Assembly (NCBI RefSeq): GCF_003390885.1
Contig: NZ_QMEL01000001.1
Coordinates: 434,001-498,000 of the forward strand
Source of the DNA: Pelagibacterium sediminicola
GTDB lineage: Bacteria; Pseudomonadota; Alphaproteobacteria; Rhizobiales; Devosiaceae
DNA length: 64,000 bases
Direction: 5' to 3'
This document shows, piece after piece, positions 48,109 to 57,985 of the stretch (position 1 is the stretch's first letter; each line of letters opens with the position of its first letter). The notes beneath the pieces are model-generated. The model had not been told where the DNA came from, searched no databases, and saw only the letters and a list, made by a program, of their open reading frames with translations. Made by a program: the position numbers and the translations under genes.

Positions 48109-48720
48109 ATGTTCATCCAGACCCAGCCCATGAGCGACCCCGACAGCCTGCGCTTTCTGCCCGGCCAGCCGGTGCTGCCCGGTACGGTCATGAAGATGGC
48201 CGACAGGTCCGAGGCGGTGACATCGCCTCTCGCGACCGCGCTGTTCGACGTCGAGGGCGTCGCCTCGGTCACGCTGGGGCCCGACTATATCGTCGTGGGC
48301 AAGAAGGGGATGGCGTGGGATCACTTGAAGCCCATGCTGCTGGGGCTGATCACCGACCATTTCGTGAGGGGCGCGCCGGTGATCCGCAGTGGCTCGCCGG
48401 CAAGGGAACCGGAGACGGAAGACCCGCTGGCAACGGCGGTCAGACACGCGCTGGAAACCGTGATCGACCCGGAACTGGGCTACAATATCGTCGGGCTGGG
48501 CCTTGTCTATGCGGTTGCCATCGACAAGGACGGCACGGCCGCGATCACCATGACCACGACCACGCCGGGATGTCCGGCCACCAACTATCTGCGCAATGGC
48601 GCCTATCAGGCGGCGGTGGGGGTCGAGGGCATTGACGATGCCGAAGTGGTGCTTACCTACGATCCCCCGTGGGAGCCCGAGATGATGAGCCAGGAAGCGC
48701 GGGCATGGCTGGGGTTTTAG
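48109..48720 (+). CDS. Nfu_N-MIP18 (DUF59) fusion, Fe-S cluster assembly-type protein
   Basis: 203 aa. The N-terminal half (1-92), MFIQTQPMSDPDSLRFLPG..SPLATALFDVEGV..LGPDYIVVGK..WDHLKPMLLGLI, is an Nfu_N domain. The C-terminal half (about 106-195), AVRHALETVIDPELGYNIVGLGLVY..MTTTTPGCPATNYL, is a MIP18/DUF59 domain with its conserved Cys in PGCP. In usual Nfu proteins the second domain is a CxxC NifU_C domain; here it is replaced by the SufT/PaaD-type domain. The build predicts a scaffold or carrier role in Fe-S cluster work. The stop codon TAG uses the first base of the inverted-repeat element that follows. Confidence 0.85.
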   Translation: MFIQTQPMSDPDSLRFLPGQPVLPGTVMKMADRSEAVTSPLATALFDVEGVASVTLGPDYIVVGKKGMAWDHLKPMLLGLITDHFVRGAPVIRSGSPAREPETEDPLATAVRHALETVIDPELGYNIVGLGLVYAVAIDKDGTAAITMTTTTPGCPATNYLRNGAYQAAVGVEGIDDAEVVLTYDPPWEPEMMSQEARAWLGF

Positions 48721-48979
48721 AGTGCCTAACAAAACCAGAGACGGCCATGACGCGCGCAATTTGTCCAGCCCGCAAGGCGCCGCGTGCAGCCGATACCGAG
48801 GTATCGGCAAGCGCGGGAACGCAGCGGATGGACAAATTCCGCGCGCCGCAGGTGGGGTTTGGACGGCCGGCTGCCGTGTCCAGTCGCTTGGCGATACCCC
48901 CGGTATCGCCCGCGCGCCTGTCCTTGCATCCGACTCGTCCAAACCCCATCGTGGCCATCTCTGGTTTTGTTAGGCACTC
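48720..48979. mobile_element. Cloverleaf-shaped MITE-like inverted-repeat element
   Basis: The 260-bp element has terminal inverted repeats GAGTGCCTAACAAAACCAG.. (48720-48747 and 48952-48979; 27 of 28 match) and possible TTA direct repeats at 48717-48719 and 48980-48982. Inside are two long hairpin arms. Left: AATTTGTCCA (48758-48767) pairs with 48829-48838, with apex GCCGATACC-GA-GGTATCGGC (48789-48808). Right: GGGGTTTGGACG (48854-48865) pairs with 48936-48947, with apex GGCGATACC-CCC-GGTATCGCC (48890-48910). It fills most of the 342-nt gap 48721-49062 and has no credible ORF. Confidence 0.8.
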
Positions 48980-49009
48980 TTAGCCGTGATCGGCGATTAC
49001 CCTGCCCGA

Positions 49010-49032
49010 AAGATGCTGTAGGACTATATGTT
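49010..49032. promoter_or_regulatory. Candidate NsrR operator 2, upstream of nsrR
   Basis: AAGATGCTGTA-G-GACTATATGTT has the same 11-1-11 spacing as operator 1. The left half AAGATGCTGTA agrees with the NsrR half-site at 8 of 11; the right half (AACATATAGTC read inwards) agrees with the left half of operator 1 at 9 of 11. It ends 30 nt before the nsrR ATG, fitting autoregulation. Confidence 0.5.
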
Positions 49033-49062
49033 GTACGCACGCGGTCCCGAGGAGATAAGAGC

Positions 49063-49494
49063 ATGCGCCTGACGCAGTTTTCCGATTACGCCATGCGTCT
49101 ATTGATCTATGCGGCGGTCCATGGCGACCGGCTGGTGACGATCGAGGAGGTCGCCGGGGTCTATGCCATATCGCGGGGGCATCTGATGAAGGTCGCCAAC
49201 ACCCTGACGCGGAACGATATCCTGCGGTCGGTGCGGGGCCGGTCGGGCGGGCTTGCCCTTGCCCGGCCGCCCGTCAGCATCGGGCTGGGGGAAGTGTTGC
49301 GCCTCACCGAGCCCGATTTCGCCCTCGTCGAGTGCTTTGGCGAGGACAGCACGTGCCGCATCATGCCCAGTTGCCGCCTGCGCGGCATATTGAGCGGCGC
49401 GCTGGGCGCCTTCATGGCCGAAATCGACCGCTATACGCTTAAGGACCTGGTCCTCGATCCCGCTGCGTTCGGGCTCGACAGGCCGGCGGCCTGA
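49063..49494 (+). CDS. nsrR: Rrf2-family regulator, NsrR type
   Basis: 143 aa from the ATG at 49063, with GGAG 8 nt upstream. MRLTQFSDYAMRLLIYAA is the typical NsrR start; the winged helix follows (TIEEVAGVYAISRGHLMKVANTL, with wing RGRSGGLALARP). Three Cys in ECFGEDSTCRIMPSCRL have spacing C-x6-C-x5-C, close to that of NsrR, which binds an NO-sensitive [4Fe-4S] or [2Fe-2S] cluster. NsrR represses NO-detoxification genes and lets go when NO hits the cluster. Candidate operators are in front of this gene and of the DUF2249 gene. Confidence 0.85.
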   Translation: MRLTQFSDYAMRLLIYAAVHGDRLVTIEEVAGVYAISRGHLMKVANTLTRNDILRSVRGRSGGLALARPPVSIGLGEVLRLTEPDFALVECFGEDSTCRIMPSCRLRGILSGALGAFMAEIDRYTLKDLVLDPAAFGLDRPAA

Positions 49495-49496
49495 CC

Positions 49497-50153
49497 ATGG
49501 GGATCGTGCCGTTCCCGCAAAGCCAGGAGGAGGCTTTCCCGGCGTTTTTCGACGCGGTGCCGGTCGTGCGCATGCGCGATCCGCTCGCAGCGTTCCTTGG
49601 CACGGGCCATGGCGGGGTGATCACCTATCGCTATGCTGATGCGGTGCGCCTTGCCGGGCATTCCTGCCCGACGGTGGCGGGCGCGTGGCTGATGCTGGTC
49701 GAGGGGCTTGGCTGGCTTTATGACAGACAGGTGCCCGAGCGCGGCGCCATTGCGGTGCATATGCGCGGCGGGCGTGCCGAGGGGGCGACCGGCGTCATCG
49801 CCGCGGTTGCAACGCTCCTGACGGGGGCGGCGCCCGAGACGGGGTTTTACGGGATCGGGCCGGGCGGGCGTTTCGGGCGCCGGGGCCTGCTTATTTTCGA
49901 CGCACCCATCGCGGGCACCATCGGGCTCAGGCGCCGGGACACCGGCGCGGGCGTCATCGTCGATATCGACACGGGCGCCGTTCCCCACGATCCGCGCATG
50001 GACGCGCTGATGCCGAAGGCCGTTTCGGGCCGGGCCGACGCGGGGGAGCTCGAACGGTTCGGGACGCTCTGGCAGGACCGCGTGCGCCGGATGCTGATCG
50101 AGCACGCCGACGATCCCAAGCTGATCCATGTTTATGACTGGCCGGAGCCATAG
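49497..50153 (+). CDS. FmdE-like protein of unknown function
   Basis: 218 aa, soluble, no signal peptide. It starts 2 nt after the nsrR stop, so it is surely co-transcribed. YADAVRLAGHSCPTVAGAWLM resembles the GH-x-CP motif that opens FmdE-type domains (found near molybdenum formylmethanofuran dehydrogenase genes and in other metal-related proteins). GGRAEGATGVIAAVATLLTG and FYGIGPGGRFGRRGLLIF are further Gly-rich blocks. Only one Cys (in HSCP) is present, and it could bind a metal together with nearby His. Function unknown; the neighbourhood suggests a role in the NO response. Confidence 0.5.
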   Translation: MGIVPFPQSQEEAFPAFFDAVPVVRMRDPLAAFLGTGHGGVITYRYADAVRLAGHSCPTVAGAWLMLVEGLGWLYDRQVPERGAIAVHMRGGRAEGATGVIAAVATLLTGAAPETGFYGIGPGGRFGRRGLLIFDAPIAGTIGLRRRDTGAGVIVDIDTGAVPHDPRMDALMPKAVSGRADAGELERFGTLWQDRVRRMLIEHADDPKLIHVYDWPEP

Positions 50154-50169
50154 GAGGTCGAGAGGCGAG

Positions 50170-50454
50170 ATGACGAAAAATGGCGAGGACCGTATCGTTT
50201 TTTACGGCAATGGGCTTGGGCAGGCGATAGGGCCGGACGATCCGGAACTGCGCGCCCAGTACGAGGCCCTCATCGGCGCCGATTACGAGCGCTGCAACCC
50301 CGGTGATTCATTTGCGGCCCTCAAGCACCGGGCGCGGTTCTCCAAGGAGGACCGGGGGCTGTTGCGCGACTGGATGCATGTCGCTGAAAAGCTGGCGCGG
50401 CAGGACATACCCACCAGCCACACCCGCCTTCAAGGCGTGATCCGCCGGGCGTAA
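50170..50454 (+). CDS. Hypothetical protein, 94 aa
   Basis: 94 aa from the ATG at 50170, 16 nt after the FmdE-like gene, preceded by GGAGG and GAGAGG. It is soluble and charged: MTKNGEDRIVFYGNGLGQAIG, then EALIGADYERCNPGDSFAALKHRARFSKEDRGLLRDWM and a basic C-terminus. I do not recognise the family. Last gene of the nsrR transcript; the 263 nt after it hold repeats only. Confidence 0.6.
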   Translation: MTKNGEDRIVFYGNGLGQAIGPDDPELRAQYEALIGADYERCNPGDSFAALKHRARFSKEDRGLLRDWMHVAEKLARQDIPTSHTRLQGVIRRA

Positions 50455-50501
50455 CGCTTTTCCTCCGTCACCGCCCGGATCAACCGGGTGAAGTCGGGGT
50501 A

Positions 50502-50718
50502 CTCTAGGATCATTCCACGTTTTGATTGAACCGGCACAGAGCGGCGCGTTTTGAAAGATTGCGCTGGATTGCCGGTAATGAATACCGGAATGACACTGGT
50601 GCTTTTGGCAAGCTGTTGCCTAAAACTCCACCGTCACCCCGGTACTTGTTACCGGGGTCCAGAGCACGGTTTCCACATGCGTATAGCCTCGGTGATTCCG
50701 TCAAGACCTGAACTGCTC
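50502..50718. repeat. Long repeat containing REP pair, locus D
   Basis: 50556-50718 is almost identical to 31136-31302. REP units: GCGCTGGATTGCCGG..CCGGAATGAC (50562-50594) and GTCACCCCGGTA..CCGGGGTCCAGAG (50633-50664). The left flank (50502-50545, CTCTAGGATCATTCCACG and GTTTTGATTGAACC) resembles the GTTTTGAT hairpin at 33862. The right end supplies the stop codon of MCP-3. Confidence 0.88.
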
Positions 50719-52787
50719 TAAACCTCATTCCAATCGGCATCGATTGCGGCGCTGCCATGGCTGAGATAGGCGGCCTGGGCCTGCCTGACCTTTGGCTGGG
50801 TGGATGAGGGGGTGGGGTCGGGCCGCTGCTGGGATGCGGTGCCGGGCCCGTCGAGCCGGAAGACCTCCACAATCCGGTCGAGCGCGCTCGCCTGCTCCTC
50901 GGTCTGGGCGATCGCCGCGTTGGTCTCTTCAACCAGCGCCGCGTTGTGCTGGGTCATCTCGTCCATCTGCCGCACCGCGGTGTTGACCTCCTCGATCGAG
51001 GACGCCTGCTCGCGGCTCTGGCGCGCGATCTCTTCCATCTGCGCGGTGTTGGCCCGCGCCGCCTCGAGCATGGCCACAAGCTTTTCAGCCGCCTGCGCCA
51101 CAAGCCGTGACCCGCCATCCACCTCGTGCGAGGACTGCTCGATCAGCGCCTTGACCTCAGAAGAGGCTTCCGCCGCCGATTGCGCCAGCCGCCGCACCTC
51201 GACCGCAACCACCGCGAACCCCTTGCCCGCCTCCCCGGCCCGCGCCGCTTCCACCGAAGCGTTGAGCGCCAGAAGGTTGGTCTGGAACGCGATGTCGTCG
51301 ATCATCTTGATGATGTCGGACACCTTGGCCGAAGACGTCGTGATCCGCTCCATGGCCGAGGTCGCCTCGTCCATCACCTGCCCGCCCTCTTCGGCCGCGC
51401 TGGTCACCGTCACCGCCGTCTGGCTGGCGTCCTGGGCCCGCTTGGCGTTCTCCATCACCGTTGCCGCCAACTGCTCCATGGCCGCCGAGGTCTCCTCAAT
51501 GGTTGCCGCCTGGCGCGTGGTGCGTTCACTCAGATCGTTGGCGCCCGAAAGAATCTCCCCCGTCGCCGTCTTGAGCGCCCCCGAGGTGCCGCGCAGCTCC
51601 ATCACGATATCGGAGAGCTTTTCGGCCACCGCGTTGGTGTCGTGCTTGAGCCGTGCGAACGCCCCCTCGTAATGGCCCTCGACCCGCCGGGTGAGATCGG
51701 TCTGGGCCAAAGCGCTCAGCACCGTTCCGGTTTCGCCCAGCCCGCGATCCACGGTCTCGACCAGCGCGTTGACCGAGCCGGCCAGCCCGTTGAGTTCGGC
51801 ATCGGCAAAGCTGGCCTCGACCCTTTTGCCGAAATCGCCCGCCACTGCCGCATCGACCACCTCGCCGAACGATTCCTGCAACTCGGCCATCATCTTGCGC
51901 CGGGCTTCCTCGTCGGCCACGATCCGCGCCGCTTCCGCCTCGGTCATCTGCGCCACCTTCAGCCCGTTCTGGCGGAACACCTCGACGGCCCGGGCCATCT
52001 CCCCTACCTCGTTACTAAACCCCGTATAGGGCACCTCGACCTCAAACTCGTTGCCCGCAATCTTCCCCATAACACCAGACAACGCAGGGATCGGACGCGA
52101 AATCGCACGCGAGGCAAGAAGCGCAACGACGATGCCGCAGACCAGCGTGATCGCGGAGACCATGAGCATGAGATTGAACGTCTCGACAACGAGACCCCCA
52201 ATGGCCGCCGCCGATATGGCGACGAGGAATACGCCGAGCACGCCCTCCTCGGTCATGGTCGCGATGGGCTGGTAAACGACGTAATAGGCCTCGCCATCGA
52301 GCTCGATCTCGTCATAGACGGCGGTGCGCGACATCATCGCCCCGAACAGCTCGCTATCGGAGGCGATATCGGGGTGGACGACCCGGGTGCCTTCGGCGTC
52401 CTGCAGCGAGGTGGTGATCTGGGTGAAGGCCGAGCCGTCATTTTTGAGATTGAAGAGCGCGGCGGAATGGCCCGTGACGCGCGCGATCGAATCCATGATG
52501 ACGTAATCATAGCTCATGGGCGGGATCGCCCAGGTTCCCACGCGGTCCAGTTCCCCGTCCTCTGTCCAGAAGACCTTCGATCCGGCGAGCTGGCCCACCA
52601 GAATGGTCGAGGCGGTTCTGACCGTATCGTTCTGGGTGTCGCGCGCCAGCCGGTCGGTGCCCGCCGTGAGGTTAAGATAAACCGCCAGAACGATGGCGAC
52701 GACGACGGCGATCATCCCCCCGATGACCGTGCCCGCGATCATCGTCGACATTTTGATATTGCCCAATCTGGCCAATAATGACGTCAT
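50718..52787 (-). CDS. Methyl-accepting chemotaxis protein (MCP-3)
   Basis: 689 aa from the ATG at 52787, with GGAGGGGG upstream. TM1 is at about 17-38; the Cache-like sensor is at about 39-205 and includes [17 protein letters not shown] and [13 protein letters not shown]2 is at about 206-228. HAMP segments and the signalling coiled coil follow. From [15 protein letters not shown] to [11 protein letters not shown] the protein is identical to MCP-1, and the DNA differs in only a few bases, while the sensors are homologous but diverged. The tail ends DADWNEV where MCP-1 has DADWSEF; the change coincides with the border of repeat D. Ligand unknown. Confidence 0.93.
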   Translation of the reverse strand: MTSLLARLGNIKMSTMIAGTVIGGMIAVVVAIVLAVYLNLTAGTDRLARDTQNDTVRTASTILVGQLAGSKVFWTEDGELDRVGTWAIPPMSYDYVIMDSIARVTGHSAALFNLKNDGSAFTQITTSLQDAEGTRVVHPDIASDSELFGAMMSRTAVYDEIELDGEAYYVVYQPIATMTEEGVLGVFLVAISAAAIGGLVVETFNLMLMVSAITLVCGIVVALLASRAISRPIPALSGVMGKIAGNEFEVEVPYTGFSNEVGEMARAVEVFRQNGLKVAQMTEAEAARIVADEEARRKMMAELQESFGEVVDAAVAGDFGKRVEASFADAELNGLAGSVNALVETVDRGLGETGTVLSALAQTDLTRRVEGHYEGAFARLKHDTNAVAEKLSDIVMELRGTSGALKTATGEILSGANDLSERTTRQAATIEETSAAMEQLAATVMENAKRAQDASQTAVTVTSAAEEGGQVMDEATSAMERITTSSAKVSDIIKMIDDIAFQTNLLALNASVEAARAGEAGKGFAVVAVEVRRLAQSAAEASSEVKALIEQSSHEVDGGSRLVAQAAEKLVAMLEAARANTAQMEEIARQSREQASSIEEVNTAVRQMDEMTQHNAALVEETNAAIAQTEEQASALDRIVEVFRLDGPGTASQQRPDPTPSSTQPKVRQAQAAYLSHGSAAIDADWNEV

Positions 52788-52960
52788 GGCATCCCCCTCC
52801 CACGCAATCGCCATTGGTATCGGGTAAGAATACGGACAAGACAATTAAGTATAGGTTGCGAAATGCCTGGGGGTGTCCAAAAATGTAATCGATTGCAATT
52901 GTTGAGGCATTTCAAGGGGATATGGAAGGCGCTTTTTTCACGCCATCGATGATTGCAACG

Positions 52961-52987
52961 AAAAAGGCCGCTCCGGGGAGCGGCCTT
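52961..52987 (-). terminator. Rho-independent terminator after the acetoacetyl-CoA synthetase gene
   Basis: On the minus strand: AAGGCCGCTCC-CC-GGAGCGGCC followed by T5 (52965-52961). It starts 20 nt after the stop at 53007. Confidence 0.85.
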
Positions 52988-53006
52988 GCGGCATGGACGG
53001 GCGCGT

Positions 53007-54938
<1,932 letters not shown>

Positions 54939-54955
54939 CCTTCCTCCCGGCCTTT

Positions 54956-56134
54956 TTAGCGTTCTACGCACAGGGCAATGCCCATGCCGCCGCCGATGCA
55001 CAGCGTTGCCACGCCCTTGCGGGCATCGCGCCGCGCCATTTCGTAGAGCAAGGTCACCAGCACCCGGGCGCCCGACGCGCCGATCGGGTGCCCCAGCGCG
55101 ATCGCGCCGCCATTGACGTTGACCTTTTCCGCATCGATCCCCAATTCGCCCACCACCGCAAGGCTCTGGGCCGCAAAGGCCTCGTTGGCTTCCCAGAGAT
55201 CGACATCGGCGACCGACCAGCCGGCCTTTTCGAGCGCTTTTCTTGCGGCGGGGATCGGCCCCAGCCCCATGACCTGCGGATCGAGCCCGCTGGTTGCCCA
55301 GGAGACGATGCGGGCCAGAGGTTGCGCGTCATGGGCGGCGAGTGCCGCCCCGCCCATCAGGACGAGCGCGGCGGCTCCATCATTGATGCCGGACGAATTG
55401 GCTGCCGTCACCGTGCCGTCCTTTTCAAAGGCGGGGCGCAGGTTGGCGATGGCGTCGAGCGTTGCGTCGTGCCGTATGAATTCGTCGTCCGACACAAGGG
55501 TGTCGCCCTTACGGCCCGGAATGCTGACCGGCACGATTTCGTCGGCGAACCGCCCTTCCTTTGCCGCCGCCGAGGCGCGCTGCTGGGAGCGCAGCGCAAA
55601 GGTGTCCTGATTTTCGCGCGTCAGCCCGCATTGGCGCACGATATTTTCCGCCGTTATCCCCATGGGGTAGCCATAAAAGGCGTCCGAGAGCCCGTCGCGC
55701 ATGACGGTATCGACCATCTCGAGATTGCCGAGCTTTTTTCCGGTGCGCAGCTGGGCGACATGGGGGGCAAGGCTCATCGATTCCTGCCCGCCCGCTACGA
55801 CCACCTGCGCGTCGCCCGTCATGATCTGCTGGTAGCCCAGCGCCACCGCGCGCAGCCCCGAGCCGCACACCTGATTGACGAGAAACGCGGTGGAGGTATC
55901 GGGCAGTCCCGCGCCGCGCGCCGCCTGCCGGGCCGGGTTCATGCCCGCGCCGCCGGACAGCACCTGCCCCATGATCGCTTCATCGACCGCATCGGGCGCG
56001 ATCCCTGCCGCGTCCAACGCTGCGCTGATCGCCACCGCGCCCAGTTGGTGCGCGGCCACGCTCGACAGCGCGCCGTTCAGCATCCCGATCGGGGTGCGCT
56101 TGCCCGCAATGATAAAGACGCCGTCGGTCGCCAT
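54956..56134 (-). CDS. Acetyl-CoA acetyltransferase (thiolase)
   Basis: 392 aa. Nucleophile Cys in NQVCGSGLRAVALG near residue 89, then NGGAIALGHPIGASGARVL with the His, and CIGGGMGIAL with the second Cys. A biosynthetic/degradative-type thiolase (PhaA/AtoB). Together with the following synthetase it forms a two-gene acetoacetate use pathway, perhaps for turnover of poly-hydroxybutyrate. Divergent from a PAS-LuxR regulator 67 nt away, which is its likely controller. Confidence 0.94.
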   Translation of the reverse strand: MATDGVFIIAGKRTPIGMLNGALSSVAAHQLGAVAISAALDAAGIAPDAVDEAIMGQVLSGGAGMNPARQAARGAGLPDTSTAFLVNQVCGSGLRAVALGYQQIMTGDAQVVVAGGQESMSLAPHVAQLRTGKKLGNLEMVDTVMRDGLSDAFYGYPMGITAENIVRQCGLTRENQDTFALRSQQRASAAAKEGRFADEIVPVSIPGRKGDTLVSDDEFIRHDATLDAIANLRPAFEKDGTVTAANSSGINDGAAALVLMGGAALAAHDAQPLARIVSWATSGLDPQVMGLGPIPAARKALEKAGWSVADVDLWEANEAFAAQSLAVVGELGIDAEKVNVNGGAIALGHPIGASGARVLVTLLYEMARRDARKGVATLCIGGGMGIALCVER

Positions 56135-56185
56135 GGCAATTCCTCCTGTTCTCCGTGTCTAGCGCTTGCCACGCGCTGCCGGGTA

Positions 56186-56201
56186 GACGTATTTATACGT
56201 C
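56186..56201. promoter_or_regulatory. Perfect palindrome touching the regulator start codon
   Basis: GACGTAT-TT-ATACGTC, a perfect 16-nt palindrome that ends directly before the ATG at 56202. There is no ribosome-binding site between it and the ATG. It may be an operator for the LuxR-type protein and include a -10-like ATTTAT; the transcript may then be leaderless. Confidence 0.55.
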
Positions 56202-56756
56202 ATGGAGCCGCATGATCCCGCCCGCCATTTCCCGCTCGAAGCCCTGCCGGTGCCGCTGGTTTTTGCAACCTATCGCATCATCCGCGACGCCAATACCGCG
56301 TTCGGGGCGCTTTTCGGCTATGAGGTGGAGGAATTGCGCGGCCAGAGCTTTTCCATGCTCTATCCCAGCGTTGACGATTTCGTTATGGTGGGCGATCTGT
56401 GGCAGGCCAATTTCTCGGGCGGGCGCTCTTATACCGACGAGCGGATCATGCGCAGGCGGGACGGCACGCGCTTCTGGTGCCATGTGCGTGGTCGCTCCAT
56501 GGTGGGGGCCGATCCCTTCTCGGAAGCGATCTACTGCTTTGATGCCATGGCGCGGCCCGCCCATCACGGTCGGTCGGGGCTGACCGACCGCCAGCGCCAG
56601 ATCGTGACGCTGGTGGCCCAGGGCAAGACCAATGCCGCCATCGCCGCCGAACTGAGCCTTTCCCCCCGGACCGTCGAGACGCATCGCTACCGGCTGATCA
56701 GGCAGCTTGGGTTCAGGAACACCGCCGAACTGGTCACCTGGTTCACCTCGACGTAA
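56202..56756 (+). CDS. PAS domain LuxR-type transcriptional regulator
   Basis: 184 aa. The N-terminal PAS domain (about 15-112) has DANTAFGALFGYEVEELRGQSF and RRRDGTRFWCHVRGRSM. The C-terminal LuxR/FixJ helix-turn-helix (about 126-182) is LTDRQRQIVTLVAQGKTNAAIAAEL followed by SLSPRTVETHRYRLIRQLG. There is no receiver domain, so the signal is sensed by PAS, ligand not known. Divergent from the thiolase gene with a 67-nt gap that holds a perfect palindrome. It probably regulates acetoacetate use, itself, or the ABC transporter downstream. Confidence 0.88.
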   Translation: MEPHDPARHFPLEALPVPLVFATYRIIRDANTAFGALFGYEVEELRGQSFSMLYPSVDDFVMVGDLWQANFSGGRSYTDERIMRRRDGTRFWCHVRGRSMVGADPFSEAIYCFDAMARPAHHGRSGLTDRQRQIVTLVAQGKTNAAIAAELSLSPRTVETHRYRLIRQLGFRNTAELVTWFTST

Positions 56757-56891
56757 AAAAGCGGGTGTTGGGCAAATCTCTGGAAAACCACACGGACGAG
56801 GAGTTTACGCCCGGAACAAAGTACGGCATGGTCAGAGGATCGGACCACGCTTTAAAAAGAAAAGAGGCGGGCCGGTTCATTGGGAGGAAGT

Positions 56892-57905
56892 ATGACTATG
56901 CTCAAACGCGTGATTTTCGCTTCGGTGGCAAGCCTTGCGGTTGCCGGGCCCGGATTGGCTCAGACCGATATGCCATTTGCCCTCGACTGGCAGTTTGAAG
57001 GGCCCGCGGCCCCCTATTTCATGGCGATCGAGAATGGCCATTTCGCAGCCGAAGGTCTCGATGTCGAGATCACCGCCGGGCAGGGCTCGCTCGACGCGAT
57101 CCCCAAGGTCGCAACGGGCGCCTATCCGGTCGGGTTCGCCGATACGGCGAGCCTCGTCAAGTTCCTGGACCAGAACCCCGACGCGCCGGTAACCGGTGTC
57201 ATGATGTTCTATGACAAGCCCGCCTTTTCCATCGTCGGGCGAAAGAGCCTGGGGATCGAGGCGCCCAAGGATCTCGAAGGCCGCGTCCTCGGTGCGCCGC
57301 CGCCGGACGGGGCCTGGGCGCAGTTCCCCGTCTTTGCCGAGGCCAATGATATCGACGTCTCGCAGGTGACGGTCGAGCCGGTGGGTTTTCCCACCCGCGA
57401 GCCGATGCTGGCCGAGGGCCAGGTGGCGGCGGTGACGGGCTTTTCGTTCACCTCGTTCCTCAACACCACACGCCTTGGCGTGCCCGAAGACGACATGACC
57501 GTGCTCCTGATGGCCGATTACGGGCTCGATCTTTACGGCAACGTCATCATCGCCAACACCGATTTCGCGCGTGAAAACCCTGAGCAGCTCACAGGCTTCC
57601 TGCGCGCCATCGCCAAGGGCCTGCAGGATACGGTCAACGATCCCGAAGCGGGGGTCGATGCCATGGTGTCGCGCAATCCGGCCATGGACAAGGACCTCGA
57701 GGTGCGCCGGCTCGAGCTTGCGCTGCGCGACAACATCATGACCGACTGGGTGCGCGAGAACGGGCTGGGCGGGATCGACGAGGCGCGGTTCGCCAACTCG
57801 CTCGAACAGATCGCCGTGACCTATGATTTCGTCAACGAGCCCGATGCCAGCCGCTATTTCGACGGCTCGTATCTGCCCGATGACGGCAGCCTCATGGTCC
57901 AGTGA
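56892..57905 (+). CDS. ABC transporter substrate-binding protein, NMT1/THI5-like
   Basis: 337 aa from the ATG at 56892, preceded by GGGAGGAAG. Signal peptide MTMLKRVIFASVASLAVAGPGLAQ. The mature start PFALDWQFEGPAAPYFMAIENGHFAAEGLDVEI is the NMT1/THI5 (SsuA/TauA-like) pattern. Family members bind pyrimidines, sulfonates, nitrate and similar; no riboswitch or pathway neighbour points to one. No TPP riboswitch could be found in the 135-nt leader. Followed by an ATPase and a permease gene; a strong hairpin lies after it. Confidence 0.9.
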   Translation: MTMLKRVIFASVASLAVAGPGLAQTDMPFALDWQFEGPAAPYFMAIENGHFAAEGLDVEITAGQGSLDAIPKVATGAYPVGFADTASLVKFLDQNPDAPVTGVMMFYDKPAFSIVGRKSLGIEAPKDLEGRVLGAPPPDGAWAQFPVFAEANDIDVSQVTVEPVGFPTREPMLAEGQVAAVTGFSFTSFLNTTRLGVPEDDMTVLLMADYGLDLYGNVIIANTDFARENPEQLTGFLRAIAKGLQDTVNDPEAGVDAMVSRNPAMDKDLEVRRLELALRDNIMTDWVRENGLGGIDEARFANSLEQIAVTYDFVNEPDASRYFDGSYLPDDGSLMVQ

Positions 57906-57924
57906 CCTTCGCATGAAACCTCGT

Positions 57925-57949
57925 GCGCCGCGCCTACCGGGCGCGGCGC
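57925..57949 (+). promoter_or_regulatory. Intra-operon hairpin after the binding-protein gene
   Basis: GCGCCGCGCC-TACCG-GGCGCGGCGC is a 10-bp, all-GC stem 19 nt after the stop, followed by TTCTTG and no clean T run. Stem-loops here often stabilise the 5' part of ABC transporter mRNA so that more binding protein is made than membrane parts. Confidence 0.6.
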
Positions 57950-57985
57950 TTCTTGCATGGTCTGGCCGAGAGTGTTGAAGAGCGC

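Noticed and set aside
48722-48973. Short open frames on both strands within the inverted-repeat element
   Set aside because: They arise from the inverted repeats, resemble each other for that reason, and lack ribosome-binding sites.
56757-56891. TPP riboswitch before the NMT1/THI5-like binding protein gene
   Set aside because: The conserved CTGAGA and ACCTGA-type boxes are missing.
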